In this document: positions 25,515-34,278 of the stretch, one piece after another | Numbering within the stretch: the first letter of the stretch is position 1 | Layout of the letters: each line of letters starts with the position of its first letter | NCBI GenBank assembly: GCA_035487295.1 | Contig: DATHMH010000001.1 | Span: forward strand, 175,639 to 239,638 | Reading direction: 5' to 3' | DNA length: 64,000 nt | From: QIAW01 sp035487295 | GTDB taxonomy: Bacteria; Acidobacteriota; Terriglobia; Terriglobales; Acidobacteriaceae | The notes under the pieces: generated by a model | Databases searched by the model: none | The model's input: the letters and a program-made list of their open reading frames with translations, nothing else | Told to the model about the DNA's origin: nothing | Program-made: the position numbers and the translations under genes

Positions 25515-26144
25515 CTATTTTTGTAAAAATGGATTGCTTGCCCGCTCCTCGCCTATCGTGGTCATCGGGCCGTGTCCGGGGACGACCAGTGTCTCATCGG
25601 GCAAGGCCAGCACGCGGTGGTGCAGGGAGTCCATGATTTTCTGAAATGAGCCGCCGGGAAGGTCGGTGCGTCCGATGCTGCCGGCAAACAAGGTATCCCC
25701 GGCAATCAGTTTTTTCTCAGCGGAAAAATAAAGGCAGACGCTTCCCTCAGTATGTCCTGGTGTGTGCAGCACTGTCGCGGCTACGTTCCCCGTTTTGAGC
25801 GAATCGCCGTCAGCAAGGTCCTGGTCAATGTGTGTCTTTTCAGGAGCGGCCATCCCCAGCCATGCAGCCTGCACGTCGAGCATTTTAAGCAGAGCGGCGT
25901 CGTTCTGGTTTAACAGGATGGGGGCTCCGGTTGCATGCTTGAGCTTCATGGCTCCGCCTACGTGGTCAATGTGCGCGTGCGTCACTACGATCTGCTTGAT
26001 TGCCAGGCCGCGCCGCTTCACCACCTCAAGGACACGCTCGATCTCATCACCAGGATCGATGACCATGGCTTCGTGCGTGGTCTCGTCCCCTACAACCGAG
26101 CAATTGCACTGCAACGGACCTACGGGGAAAATTTCATGGATCAT
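25515..26144 (-). CDS. MBL-fold metallo-hydrolase (glyoxalase II-like)
   Basis: A 209-residue single-domain metallo-beta-lactamase-fold protein. Metal ligands are seen in VVTHAHIDHVGG (HxHxDH), in LHTPGHTEGSVCLYF, in AGDTLFAGSIGRTDLPGG and in VPGHGP. This short class is usually annotated as hydroxyacylglutathione hydrolase-like or as persulfide-dioxygenase-like; the substrate cannot be decided from sequence. The start at 26144 (MIHEIFPVGPLQCNC) matches the family N-terminus; ten extra codons are open upstream. Confidence 0.88.
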   Translation of the reverse strand: MIHEIFPVGPLQCNCSVVGDETTHEAMVIDPGDEIERVLEVVKRRGLAIKQIVVTHAHIDHVGGAMKLKHATGAPILLNQNDAALLKMLDVQAAWLGMAAPEKTHIDQDLADGDSLKTGNVAATVLHTPGHTEGSVCLYFSAEKKLIAGDTLFAGSIGRTDLPGGSFQKIMDSLHHRVLALPDETLVVPGHGPMTTIGEERASNPFLQK

Positions 26145-26175
26145 AAGCGTCTCTAATGCGGGATAGCACTGCAAT

Positions 26176-26204
26176 AAAAAAACGCGGGCTGCATGGCCCG
26201 CGCT
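26176..26204 (-). terminator. rho-independent terminator of secG
   Basis: On the minus strand a 7-bp G+C-rich stem (CGCGGGC with GCCCGCG, positions 26183-26202) is followed by a run of seven T residues (26182 to 26176). It lies 25 bases after the secG stop. Confidence 0.85.
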
Positions 26205-26228
26205 CTTTCTACAAAAACGATTGCCAGG

Positions 26229-26537
26229 CTACTTCTTTACCGGCGGCTGCGATTGCTGAGCAGCGGGCTTCTGGGAGATCACGGAGCCGTTGCCGCCGAT
26301 CCTTTTGCTGCTCATGATAGACAGCGTAATCGAGGTCAGCATGAAGATGATGGCGCACCATGTGGTCAGCTTGGTCATGAGGGTAGCTGCGCCGCGCGGT
26401 CCGAAGGCAGTCTGGCTGCCCTGGCCGCCAAAGGCCGCCGCCAGGTCGCCGCTCTGCGCGCTCTGCAGAAGCACAACAATGATGAGAAAGAGACAAACAA
26501 TAACGTGCACGATTAAAACGAGATAATAACCCAGCAT
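26229..26537 (-). CDS. secG: preprotein translocase subunit SecG
   Basis: A 102-residue SecG with two transmembrane helices (LVLIVHVIVCLFLIIVVLLQ and CAIIFMLTSITLSIM) joined by the conserved cytoplasmic loop QSGDLAAAFGGQGSQTAFG. It is the accessory subunit of the SecYEG channel. The C-terminal tail is rich in Pro, Gln and Lys. The ATG at 26537 fits the family; the upstream extension would run through the tRNA-Leu gene and is not real. The order gap, pgk, tpiA, secG on one strand is a common bacterial linkage. Confidence 0.93.
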   Translation of the reverse strand: MLGYYLVLIVHVIVCLFLIIVVLLQSAQSGDLAAAFGGQGSQTAFGPRGAATLMTKLTTWCAIIFMLTSITLSIMSSKRIGGNGSVISQKPAAQQSQPPVKK

Positions 26538-26567
26538 AAACTCTTGAACCTTTACTCTGAAATTTTG

Positions 26568-26653
26568 TGGTGCGGAAGGGGGGATTTGAACCCCCACGCC
26601 TTTCGGCGCCACCCCCTCAAGATGGTGTGTCTGCCAGTTCCACCACTTCCGCA
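26568..26653 (-). tRNA. tRNA-Leu (GAG)
   Basis: Minus-strand class II tRNA: acceptor stem TGCGGAAG/CTTCCGCA, anticodon stem CCATC/GGTGG around loop TTGAGGG (anticodon GAG), long variable arm (GCGCCGAAAGGCG), T-arm GGTTCAAATCC and encoded CCA. Confidence 0.95.
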
Positions 26654-26732
26654 GATACTTCTTCTGAGGATAAAGCCAAGCCACTATTATAGCAGGAGCA
26701 TATCAGCTCTAATTATCCCTGAAGGAGATCCT

Positions 26733-27188
26733 ATGGCCGCCGGGTTGCTGCCTCGGTTCGATAACTTCTTTGACCTGTTCAGAATTGTCATCTGGGGGAC
26801 ATTTGTTCTAGGGCTGGCTTACGGAATCATCCGTTTTGTCATTCTCGTTCTCAAATTCCGGGGCAGCGATGATTGGCCCACCGTGGATGGCAAGACCATC
26901 GGCCCAGGGCAGGTGAAAACATCGTATAACGATCGGAGCGTCGACTATGATGCAGAGATTACCTACGAGTATGTAGTGAACGGCACGAGCCATCGCGGAA
27001 CTTACCGCCTCAAGTCTTTCAAACAAAAACAGCAGGCAGAAAGTTTTTTGCTTGAGCACATGCCCGAGGGTACAGCGGTTGTCGTCCATTACAAGCCGGA
27101 AGATCCTGGCACCAGCATGCTTGAACTCGACCCTTACGAATTTGATGACGATGAGCCCATCAGCTTGAACCTGGAGCAGAAAAAGTAG
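26733..27188 (+). CDS. DUF3592-like membrane protein
   Basis: A 151-residue protein with one N-terminal transmembrane helix (LFRIVIWGTFVLGLAYGIIRFVI) and a beta-rich soluble part (YDAEITYEYVVNGTSHRGTY, EGTAVVVHYKPEDPGTSMLE) that resembles DUF3592 proteins. The acidic C-terminus ends in LNLEQKK. GAAGGAGAT precedes the ATG at 26733. It is transcribed opposite to the neighbouring tRNA and tpiA genes. Function unknown. Confidence 0.8.
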   Translation: MAAGLLPRFDNFFDLFRIVIWGTFVLGLAYGIIRFVILVLKFRGSDDWPTVDGKTIGPGQVKTSYNDRSVDYDAEITYEYVVNGTSHRGTYRLKSFKQKQQAESFLLEHMPEGTAVVVHYKPEDPGTSMLELDPYEFDDDEPISLNLEQKK

Positions 27189-27234
27189 CTCAACCTGGCC
27201 AGCCCCCTGCCCTATTGAGGACAGTTTCGAGTCC

Positions 27235-27987
27235 TTACCATTTGACGATCGCGGCGAAGGACTTGGGATCGAGGCTGGCTCCGCCTACCAAACCACCGTC
27301 AATTTCTTCCTGCGACATCAGGGCCTTGGCGTTCTCGGGCTTGATGCTGCCCCCGTACAGAATACGAAGCTTTTGGGCGGCATCCTCGCCCAGGGCCAAG
27401 GCGGCCTGCTTGCGGATCACGCGATGCGCGTCGGCAGCAATTTCGGGCGTTGCCGTCTTGCCGGTGCCGATGGCCCAGACGGGCTCGTAAGCTATTGCGA
27501 ACCGTGCGACCTGGTCGCCTGAAATTCCGTGCAGAGCGCCTCCGCACTGGCGGCACACAACTTCGTTGGTGATGCCGGCCTCGCGCTCCTGCAAAACCTC
27601 ACCGATGCAGACGATGGCGGTAAGCCCGGCAGCCAGCGCGGCCTTCAGCTTGCGGTTCACGGTGTCATCGGTCTCGCCAAAATATTGGCGGCGTTCGGAG
27701 TGGCCTATGATGACGTGGGTACAGCCGGCAGCCAGCAACATGGAGGCCGAGATTTCGCCGGTGTAGGCTCCTTCTTTTTCCCAGTACATATTCTGGCCGC
27801 CAACGCCGACGTTGGTATCGCGCACCAGCTCGGCGACGGCCGGAATGCATATATAAGGCGGGCAGATGACAATCTCATCGCGCGCGTGCCCATGCACGTG
27901 CGGCAAAAAGGCGCCGATGAAGGCCTGCGCCTGCTCGGGTGTCTTGTACATCTTCCAGTTGGCGGCAATTAGTTTTTTTCGGCTCAT
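27235..27987 (-). CDS. tpiA: triosephosphate isomerase
   Basis: A full-length 250-residue TIM barrel interconverting dihydroxyacetone phosphate and glyceraldehyde 3-phosphate. Seen are the N-terminal IAANWKMYKT with the catalytic Lys, HVIIGHSERRQYFGE with the catalytic His, AYEPVWAIGTGKTAT with the catalytic Glu and flexible loop 6, and the phosphate-binding ILYGGSIKPENA and DGGLVGGASL. It follows the macrodomain gene by 24 bases on the same strand, so the two are probably co-transcribed. Confidence 0.97.
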   Translation of the reverse strand: MSRKKLIAANWKMYKTPEQAQAFIGAFLPHVHGHARDEIVICPPYICIPAVAELVRDTNVGVGGQNMYWEKEGAYTGEISASMLLAAGCTHVIIGHSERRQYFGETDDTVNRKLKAALAAGLTAIVCIGEVLQEREAGITNEVVCRQCGGALHGISGDQVARFAIAYEPVWAIGTGKTATPEIAADAHRVIRKQAALALGEDAAQKLRILYGGSIKPENAKALMSQEEIDGGLVGGASLDPKSFAAIVKW

Positions 27988-28011
27988 GAAAGATTCAACT
28001 GTTTAGAAATT

Positions 28012-28623
28012 TTACTCATGTGTGTCATTGTCAATTCCAATTCTGGGAAATTTGCCAGAGGCAAGAAGAGCGCTGGCGGCCTCGCGGTATGCCGCAAACG
28101 AATCTCCATCAAACAAAACAAAATGCGCTTCAGAAACTGAATTGAGATGCGCCAGGACCTCGGTCACCGCAGATAAGGCCACAACCGCCGCTTTTTCCAC
28201 CGGATAACCGAAGGCCCCCGTTGAAATCGATGGGAAGGAAACGGTTCGCAGCGCCAGCTTTTCAGCCAACATGAGCGATTCCCGGTAACAGCTTTGCAGT
28301 AACTCAGCCTCGTTCCTGCTGCCGCCATTCCAGACCGGGCCGACGGTATGAATCACATGGCGGGCGTTCAATTTGCCGCCAGTTGTGGCCACGGCTTTCC
28401 CCGTAGGCAAGGAACCTTGCGCGTTGCGGATATTTTTGCACTCTTCGAGAATCGCCGGGCCGCCGGCGCGATGGATAGCACCGTCAACCCCGCCGCCGCC
28501 CAGGAGCGATGAGTTGGCCGCGTTCACGATGGCGTCGGTCTTTGCGCGCGTAATATCTCCCCGGAGCAGGAGGATTGTCTTTCCTGGCGGTACGATGACG
28601 CGGAATGTGTTCTCGTCAGCCAT
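28012..28623 (-). CDS. macrodomain protein (O-acetyl-ADP-ribose deacetylase type)
   Basis: A 203-residue macrodomain. The ADP-ribose-binding signatures are DAIVNAANSSLLGGGGVDGA, HVIHTVGPVW and SFPSISTGAFGYP. The first matches the YmdB/MacroD class, which removes acetyl from O-acetyl-ADP-ribose and mono-ADP-ribose from proteins. It lies between pgk and tpiA on the same strand, which is unusual company for a macrodomain and might tie it to NAD(+) metabolism, though the link is only positional. The last 20 residues extend a little past the usual domain end. Confidence 0.9.
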   Translation of the reverse strand: MADENTFRVIVPPGKTILLLRGDITRAKTDAIVNAANSSLLGGGGVDGAIHRAGGPAILEECKNIRNAQGSLPTGKAVATTGGKLNARHVIHTVGPVWNGGSRNEAELLQSCYRESLMLAEKLALRTVSFPSISTGAFGYPVEKAAVVALSAVTEVLAHLNSVSEAHFVLFDGDSFAAYREAASALLASGKFPRIGIDNDTHE

Positions 28624-28715
28624 CAGAGCCTCGAAGCCTTCAGGGTAAGGGGTCTGTGTGAGAACTCGAAGGTAGAGCGTCGTCCCTTACGGGACTGGAC
28701 CGCTTGTTTACGATC

Positions 28716-28736
28716 CCCAGCGCTGGAAGCGCTGGG
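28716..28736. repeat. palindromic intergenic repeat
   Basis: CCCAGCGCT, a 3-base loop and AGCGCTGGG form a perfect 9-bp inverted repeat in the gap between the macrodomain gene and pgk. A second small hairpin (CCCCTTTCGGGG) lies about 14 bases downstream, near 28751. These may act in transcript ends or belong to a dispersed repeat family. Confidence 0.55.
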
Positions 28737-28840
28737 CTATAACGCGTCACCCCTTTCGGGGTTGTTTATCCTTCAAGATGCCATGTTTCTTCCAACAGAC
28801 TCTTGATCGTTCTCTCCACTAACACAAAACAAAACGCTTG

Positions 28841-30052
28841 CTACTTATCCGTGAGGGCCTCGACCCCGGGCAGCTTCTGGCCTTCGAGAAATTCCAGCGA
28901 GGCGCCACCACCGGTGGAGATGTGGGTGATCTTCTCGCTCACGCCGGCGGCATGGACAGCCGCCACCGAATCGCCTCCGCCTACGATGGAGGTCGCACCG
29001 GAGTTGCCGGCAACAGCCTTGGCAATAGCAACGGTGCCGGTATCGAAGGGCGGCGTCTCGAAGACACCCATGGGTCCATTCCAGACGATGGTTTTGGCCC
29101 TGGCGATTTCATCGGCGTACAGCTTGATGGTCTGCGGGCCGATATCCAATCCCATCTGATCGGGCGGGATCGGTTGCGAAGCTGTGAGCGTGGAAGTCCT
29201 GGTACCGTGTTCGATCTTTGGCGCGATCACATCATCGACCGGCAAAAGGAATTTTATGTTCTTGGACTTTGCCTGTTCCAGCAGTTGTTTCGCGAGCTCA
29301 AGCTTGTCGTCTTCCACCAGGGATTTGCCCACTTGCCGCCCGGAGGCCTTAAAGAAGGTGTAGGCCATGGCACCGCCAATGAGCAGGGCATCTACTTTGG
29401 TCATGAGGTTCTGGATCACGCCAATTTTGTCGGAGACTTTGGCTCCGCCCAGAATGGCGACAAACGGCCGCTGCGGATTCTGCAATGCCCGGCCCAGATA
29501 TTCCAACTCTTTTTCCATCAGCAGGCCGGCGGCGGATTTTTGCACGAACTTGGTAATTCCCGCCGTGGAAGCGTGCGCCCGATGCGCTGAGCCAAAAGCG
29601 TCGTTGACGTAGTAATCGGCCAGGCTAGCCAGTTGTTCGGCGAAGGCCGCATCGTTGGCCTCTTCTTCGGCGTGGAAGCGAAGATTTTCGAGCAGCAGGG
29701 TCTGGCCGGACTCCAGTTTGGTGGCCATCTCCTGCGCCTCGACGCCGACGCAATCAGGGCAGAAGCCGACGTTCTCGTCGAGGCCGAGGTCGCGGTCAAT
29801 CAGCATGCGCAGGCGCTCGGCCACAGGCTTCAGGCTCATCTTGGGGTTGGGTTTGCCTTTCGGACGCCCCAGGTGCGAAGCGAGAATCAGCTTTGCCTTG
29901 TGACGCAAGGCGTACTCGATGGTAGGCAGGGTTTCAGCGATGCGGGTATCGTCGGTTACGCGGCCATCTTCTGAAAGAGGCACGTTGAAGTCTACGCGTA
30001 CGAATACACGCTTGTTTTCCAGGTTCAGATCTTTGATCGAAAGCTTCGCCAT
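28841..30052 (-). CDS. pgk: phosphoglycerate kinase
   Basis: A 403-residue glycolytic kinase that transfers phosphate between 1,3-bisphosphoglycerate and ADP. Seen are RVFVRVDFNVPL near the start, LASHLGRPKGKPN, LLENLRFHAEEE, the hinge and nucleotide region FVAILGGAKVSDKIGVI, and the C-terminal VGGGDSVAAVHAAG with HISTGGGASLEFLEG. The start at 30052 is the family N-terminus (MAKLSIKDL); nine more codons are open upstream. gap lies 114 bases upstream on the same strand. Confidence 0.97.
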   Translation of the reverse strand: MAKLSIKDLNLENKRVFVRVDFNVPLSEDGRVTDDTRIAETLPTIEYALRHKAKLILASHLGRPKGKPNPKMSLKPVAERLRMLIDRDLGLDENVGFCPDCVGVEAQEMATKLESGQTLLLENLRFHAEEEANDAAFAEQLASLADYYVNDAFGSAHRAHASTAGITKFVQKSAAGLLMEKELEYLGRALQNPQRPFVAILGGAKVSDKIGVIQNLMTKVDALLIGGAMAYTFFKASGRQVGKSLVEDDKLELAKQLLEQAKSKNIKFLLPVDDVIAPKIEHGTRTSTLTASQPIPPDQMGLDIGPQTIKLYADEIARAKTIVWNGPMGVFETPPFDTGTVAIAKAVAGNSGATSIVGGGDSVAAVHAAGVSEKITHISTGGGASLEFLEGQKLPGVEALTDK

Positions 30053-30059
30053 AGATTTG

Positions 30060-30175
30060 TTTAACCCCAGAGGGCACAAAGGAACACAAAGGAAAACAAT
30101 AGAGGCAATCTAAGATCGCCAACTACCCAATGATCCACACCTTTGTGTCCTTCGTGTCCTTTGTGGTTAGATTCC
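30060..30175. repeat. facing copies of a short dispersed repeat between pgk and gap
   Basis: The stretch holds AGGGCACAAAGGAACACAAAGG near 30070 in one orientation and the related CCTTCGTGTCCTTTGTGG near 30148-30165 in the other. A further copy, CCACAAAGGACACGAAGG, is at about 31266. The unit (ACAAAGGACACGAAGG-like) seems to be a multicopy intergenic element around the gap gene. Confidence 0.55.
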
Positions 30176-31177
30176 TTTCGCGCTGATGTATTTGATCAGG
30201 TCGCGCACGCGGCAGGAGTATCCCCACTCGTTGTCGTACCACGCGATCACCTTCACGCAGTTGCCATCCACGACGCGCGTCATGGGAGCATCGACGATGG
30301 AAGAGCGGGAGTCGCCCTTATAGTCGGAGGAGACCAGCTCCGCGGTCTCGTATCCGAGGTATCCCTTCAACGGGCCGGCCTCAGAAGCCTGCTTCAACGC
30401 GGCGTTGACTTCTTCCACCGAGGTCTTCTTTTCCACGAAGACAACCAAGTCCACGACGGAGACGTTGGGCGTGGGCACGCGCATGGCAAAGCCATCGAGC
30501 TTGCCTTTCATCTCGGGGATCACCAGGTAGATGGCCTTGGCCGCGCCCGTGCTGGTCGGGATCATGGAGAGAGCAGCCGCGCGCGCGCGCCGCAGGTCTT
30601 TATGCGGAAAATCAAGAATCACCTGGTCGTTGGTGTAGGAGTGGATGGTGGTCATGGTGCCGTTCTTGATCTTGAAGTTGTCGTGCACCACCTTGGCAAC
30701 CGGAGCCAGACAGTTTGTGGTACAGGAAGCATTGGAGAGGATGTGATGCTTGGCCGGATCGTAGGCGCCTTCGTTGACGCCCATCACAATGGTGACGTCT
30801 TCGTTGGTGGCGGGGGCGGAGATGATGACTTTTTTCACCGGGCCGCGCAGATGCTTGCGGGCTTCCTCGCCATTGGTGAATCTGCCGGTGGATTCCACTA
30901 CTACCTGGGCGCCCACGGAGGCCCAATCCAGCTTGGCTGGGTCTTTTTCCGCAAAAACGCGGATCTTGCGGCCATCAATGCTGATGCTGTCACTCTCGGC
31001 TTTAATATCGTTCTTCAGGTTGCCGAGGATGGAGTCATATTTCAGCAGGTGAGCCAGGGTGCGCGGATCGGTGAGGTCGTTGACCGCGACGAACTCCAGG
31101 TTATTGTCTTGCAGGGCCGTACGTAAGATGTTGCGTCCAATGCGGCCGAAGCCATTAATGCCAACTTTAACTGCCAT
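30167..31177 (-). CDS. gap: glyceraldehyde-3-phosphate dehydrogenase, type I
   Basis: A 336-residue NAD(P)-dependent GAPDH. The N-terminal Rossmann motif is KVGINGFGRIGRNILR, the catalytic cysteine lies in SNASCTTNCLAPVAK (about residue 153), and the substrate-binding stretch near 210 reads TSTGAAKAI, with the phosphate-site PTPNVSVVDLV further on. DLTD near residue 35 suggests NAD(+) preference. It heads the minus-strand group gap, pgk, macrodomain gene, tpiA. Confidence 0.97.
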   Translation of the reverse strand: MAVKVGINGFGRIGRNILRTALQDNNLEFVAVNDLTDPRTLAHLLKYDSILGNLKNDIKAESDSISIDGRKIRVFAEKDPAKLDWASVGAQVVVESTGRFTNGEEARKHLRGPVKKVIISAPATNEDVTIVMGVNEGAYDPAKHHILSNASCTTNCLAPVAKVVHDNFKIKNGTMTTIHSYTNDQVILDFPHKDLRRARAAALSMIPTSTGAAKAIYLVIPEMKGKLDGFAMRVPTPNVSVVDLVVFVEKKTSVEEVNAALKQASEAGPLKGYLGYETAELVSSDYKGDSRSSIVDAPMTRVVDGNCVKVIAWYDNEWGYSCRVRDLIKYISAKGI

Positions 31178-31417
31178 TCCTTCCTCCCGGAAAATGTAGT
31201 GTATCTATGGATCGATCAGAATGCTTAGGTAAACTTAAAATCGTAACACGGCGGGCGGATGTTTCACCACAAAGGACACGAAGGAAGACAAAAGCGGCTG
31301 TGCCTTGCGCTTCCGGCCGGCTGGCAAGGACGGTTAAAATTCCGGTTTACACAGGCGGGACATCCGCAACAGTATTGATTGCCCAGAGGAGCATTTTTGT
31401 GTTACACAAACCTTTAC

Positions 31418-32170
31418 ATGGGTAAATGGAACCGTTTTCGCCGTAGTAAGAAGAAGGCTGCACCCACGCAAGAGTCGGAATCTACCGGCAGGGTGGGCCA
31501 GCCGCTGAACCCAGGCCAAAGCGCACTGCAACCCTCATATTTGGACGAGGAAGCACAGGCAGAGAGCGGCTCAGAGGAGCGTGCGCCAAAGATCCACATG
31601 GAGACGCAGCCCGAGTCGCCTTCGTCTCCGCCGGCGCCGCCTTCTTTGGCAACCGGACATCCGCCAAACAAAGCGCCTCGCGCTCCCAAAGGGGTTGTGG
31701 TTCTGGCCATCGGACTGCCGGGATCGGGCAAAACTACCTGGTTCAAGCGCCGGGGCGTAGCTCCGCTCAGCAGCGATATGCTGCGCAGTATTCTTTTTGA
31801 TGACATTACCGAGCAACGCTACCAGAGCCTGGTGTTTTCTACTCTGCGCTCACTGTTGCGCGCCCGCCTGATCGCGCGCATGCCCTGGAACTATGTGGAT
31901 GCCACCAATCTTTCTCCACGGGAGCGGCGGCAGTGGATCCAGATGGCCCGCCAGTTGGGCTACGAGGTGCAGGCCGTTTTTTTCGATGTCCCGCTCGAGG
32001 TGTGCCTGGAGCGCAACAGCCGCCGCGAACGCATGGTTTCTGAAGACATCATGCGCCGCATGGCCGCCAAGCTGCGTCCGCCGACTTTTGAGGAAGGGTT
32101 TTCCAAGATTGTGGTTGTCCGCGTGAAGAGCAAAGAGGGAAACGCCGAACCCGCAGAAACAGAGTTTTAA
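31418..32170 (+). CDS. P-loop kinase of the polynucleotide/zeta-toxin-like class
   Basis: A 250-residue protein. The first 85 residues are low-complexity and polar (Ser, Glu and Pro rich). A P-loop kinase domain follows: Walker A GLPGSGKTTWFKRR (about 100-113), LSSDMLRSILFDD, VDATNLSPRERR and FFDVPLEVCLERNSRRER, with a lid-like Arg-rich region. This resembles the AAA_33 polynucleotide-kinase-like group. The substrate is unknown. The start at 31418 (MGKWNRF) is chosen over an upstream TTG. It is the last chromosomal gene before the tRNA-Gln gene where the mobile element starts. Confidence 0.78.
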   Translation: MGKWNRFRRSKKKAAPTQESESTGRVGQPLNPGQSALQPSYLDEEAQAESGSEERAPKIHMETQPESPSSPPAPPSLATGHPPNKAPRAPKGVVVLAIGLPGSGKTTWFKRRGVAPLSSDMLRSILFDDITEQRYQSLVFSTLRSLLRARLIARMPWNYVDATNLSPRERRQWIQMARQLGYEVQAVFFDVPLEVCLERNSRRERMVSEDIMRRMAAKLRPPTFEEGFSKIVVVRVKSKEGNAEPAETEF

Positions 32171-32246
32171 ACCGGCGAGGGCCGGTTGACCGGCCATCGA
32201 GGCGCGCATACAATCAAAATTGCTGCACGACTTGCCCTGCTCGTAC

Positions 32247-32320
32247 TGCCCCCTCGTTCAATGGTAGGACAGCTGACTCTGGATCAGCATATCGGGGTTC
32301 GAATCCCTGGGGGGCAGCCA
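32247..32320 (+). tRNA. tRNA-Gln (CUG), presumptive insertion site
   Basis: A 74-nt tRNA including encoded CCA: acceptor stem TGCCCCC/GGGGGCA, anticodon stem GCTGA/TCAGC around loop CTCTGGA (anticodon CTG), T-arm GGTTCGAATCC. Its 3' end faces the integrase gene 233 bases away, the usual layout of a left attachment site in a tRNA gene. Confidence 0.95.
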
Positions 32321-32418
32321 ATTTAGAATCAATAGCTTGCGATCTGCGATTCCCTCCAAAATAGGCGACCGGTACCAAAAATCGGCACCATTTGTTTCGG
32401 GAATACGCCGGAACAGGT

Positions 32419-32438
32419 GTGACAACGCGTGACAACGC
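32419..32438 (+). repeat. two tandem 10-bp repeats before the integrase
   Basis: GTGACAACGC occurs twice without a gap, between the tRNA-Gln 3' end and the integrase start. The position suits integrase arm-binding sites or operators. Confidence 0.5.
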
Positions 32439-32552
32439 AGGAACTTGCGATCCCTAAATCAGCGTCACGCCAGGCCGTTCTGGGTGCCTCGGATGCTTGT
32501 TTGGAACCCCTGCCGAAAGAGCGAGGGCGCGGTTTGACTGAATTTCCGATCC

Positions 32553-33803
32553 ATGGGAAATACAGCAACTGTGAAGAACAAGAGACCTCGACTCCCTCGC
32601 GGCCTGCATTGGAAATCAGATTCTCCCTTCATCTGGTTCAACTGGCGCGATAACCGCGGAAAACAACACCGACAATCCACCGGGACTCACGATCCGGCTC
32701 GCGCGTTTGCATTCAGACAAGAATTCATGGAAAAGCAGAAGCAGAACCTTGAGGAGATCAAGTCTGCATCGGCTGAGATGAGCAAGTGGCCGCTAAAGAG
32801 GGTTGCAGAAGAGTACTTCAATTGGAAGACAGCCAGTAGCTCAGATTCGACGGTGGCGCGCGAAAAGAGGATATTCAAGCCGGTCGAGAAATTCTTTGCC
32901 TCCGACTTTCGCGTGAATGCAATTACGCTTGCCCATATACGCGAATACCAAAAGAGGCGCAGAAAACACGTCAGCCGGACCATGCGTCAACCCGTAACCG
33001 GTCGAACCGTGAACTATGAGATGTTCCTCCTGCGATGCGTGATGACGTACGCGGGCTGCTGGAATGGAGAGCTGAGCGCTGGATACCAACCGCTGCGCGA
33101 GATGAAGCAACGTGCTGGCAAAGTAGCGAACAAGGATCAGATCAAGACCCTGATTACCACTGCTTTGGCAAATGACTATTGGCAGCTAGCAATGTACTGC
33201 GCCGCTGTTGCCATAGGTACCGGGTGCCGTGGCGGCGAAATCAGAAACCTTCAGCTTAAAGATATCGACCTCAATGAGGGTAAAGTTCGCATCGTAAGGG
33301 AAATCGCGAAGAACCGCAAAGAGCGAGAGCCGAGGTTGATGGCGCTGGCGGAATGGGGACTACGCAACTTGCTGCTTCGCGCACAAGCGTTAGGCGCCAC
33401 CGAGTCGCAGCATTATCTCTTGCCCCTGAGGCTTTGCAAATCGAACTCCCCCAGAGACATGAAAAGGAAGTTCGATGTAAATAGACCGATGACTAGCTGG
33501 GTCAGATCGTGGAGGAAACTCATGGAGAAATGCGGCATGGCCGGTTTTCGTTTCCATGACCTTCGTCATACATTCCGAACCTTGGGCGCTGAGGCGGGTG
33601 TGCCCTTGGAAGTAATGATGGCGCAACAAGGGCACATGGACCGGGAAACGTCATTAGAATACGTGCATGTGCAGAATCGTGCTCTCGAGCGAGCCAAGCA
33701 ATTGATCGAATCGGAGCAGGTGGAGCTACTCGCAGCAGCCCAAACCGCATCCGCCGAAAGTGAGAAACAGCTCAAGCCCAAGTTGTTGAAATCGGAGACG
33801 TGA
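32553..33803 (+). CDS. tyrosine recombinase (integrase) of the mobile element
   Basis: A 416-residue tyrosine recombinase. Residues about 60-170 form the SAM-like core-binding domain. The catalytic domain shows the first Arg in GTGCRGGEIRNLQLKDID, the HxxR box in FHDLRHTFRTLGAEAG, the second His-equivalent in QQGHMDRETSLEYVHV and the nucleophilic Tyr in the same segment. It lies next to the tRNA-Gln gene, so it most likely integrates and excises the element at that tRNA. A small excisionase-like gene follows in the opposite direction. Confidence 0.95.
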   Translation: MGNTATVKNKRPRLPRGLHWKSDSPFIWFNWRDNRGKQHRQSTGTHDPARAFAFRQEFMEKQKQNLEEIKSASAEMSKWPLKRVAEEYFNWKTASSSDSTVAREKRIFKPVEKFFASDFRVNAITLAHIREYQKRRRKHVSRTMRQPVTGRTVNYEMFLLRCVMTYAGCWNGELSAGYQPLREMKQRAGKVANKDQIKTLITTALANDYWQLAMYCAAVAIGTGCRGGEIRNLQLKDIDLNEGKVRIVREIAKNRKEREPRLMALAEWGLRNLLLRAQALGATESQHYLLPLRLCKSNSPRDMKRKFDVNRPMTSWVRSWRKLMEKCGMAGFRFHDLRHTFRTLGAEAGVPLEVMMAQQGHMDRETSLEYVHVQNRALERAKQLIESEQVELLAAAQTASAESEKQLKPKLLKSET

Positions 33804-33809
33804 TCCGGG

Positions 33810-34139
33810 TTATTTGCCGTTTATGTACTCGCTGAGCCCCTCTTCGGGATAACGAACCAGGCGCCCGATTTTTCTGAAGGGTGGCCCCTGTCTTTTGCTT
33901 TGATTCTTTTTCATGCGCCACTTTCGTAGCTGAGAAATGGACACCTGAAGAATCTCCGAGACCTGCTCTTCCGTATACGTCCACAACGATTGCGGCCCTG
34001 GCTGGTTGGTTGAATGTGGGGGACGTACAGACCCGGGCTCGAATCCGTTTCGCGGAATTGCCGGGGGACCAGCCCCCCGGTCGTCCAACCCGTCTTGCGA
34101 TTGTTGCGGCAGCGTACTCCTTAGCGCGTTCGACTTCAT
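33810..34139 (-). CDS. small HTH protein, excisionase/AlpA-like
   Basis: A 109-residue protein whose C-terminal 60 residues form a MerR/excisionase-type winged helix (TYTEEQVSEILQVSISQLRKW, GPPFRKIGRLVRYPEEGLSEYING). Such HTH_17 proteins act as recombination directionality factors or regulators. The N-terminal 45 residues are polar and probably disordered, and a shorter start is possible. Its convergent position beside the integrase gene supports a role in excision. Confidence 0.75.
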   Translation of the reverse strand: MKSNALRSTLPQQSQDGLDDRGAGPPAIPRNGFEPGSVRPPHSTNQPGPQSLWTYTEEQVSEILQVSISQLRKWRMKKNQSKRQGPPFRKIGRLVRYPEEGLSEYINGK

Positions 34140-34278
34140 ACTTGAACCCTCAGCCGACAGTTGTAACCCGGCTTCGTTTTTCGGTCAAACCGGGGGACGA
34201 TTTGACCGAAATTTGATTCTGGCTTAGCTTCTGGCTGCTCGATCACTCAAACTAGGGTGCCGAGCGCGGGAGATAAGT

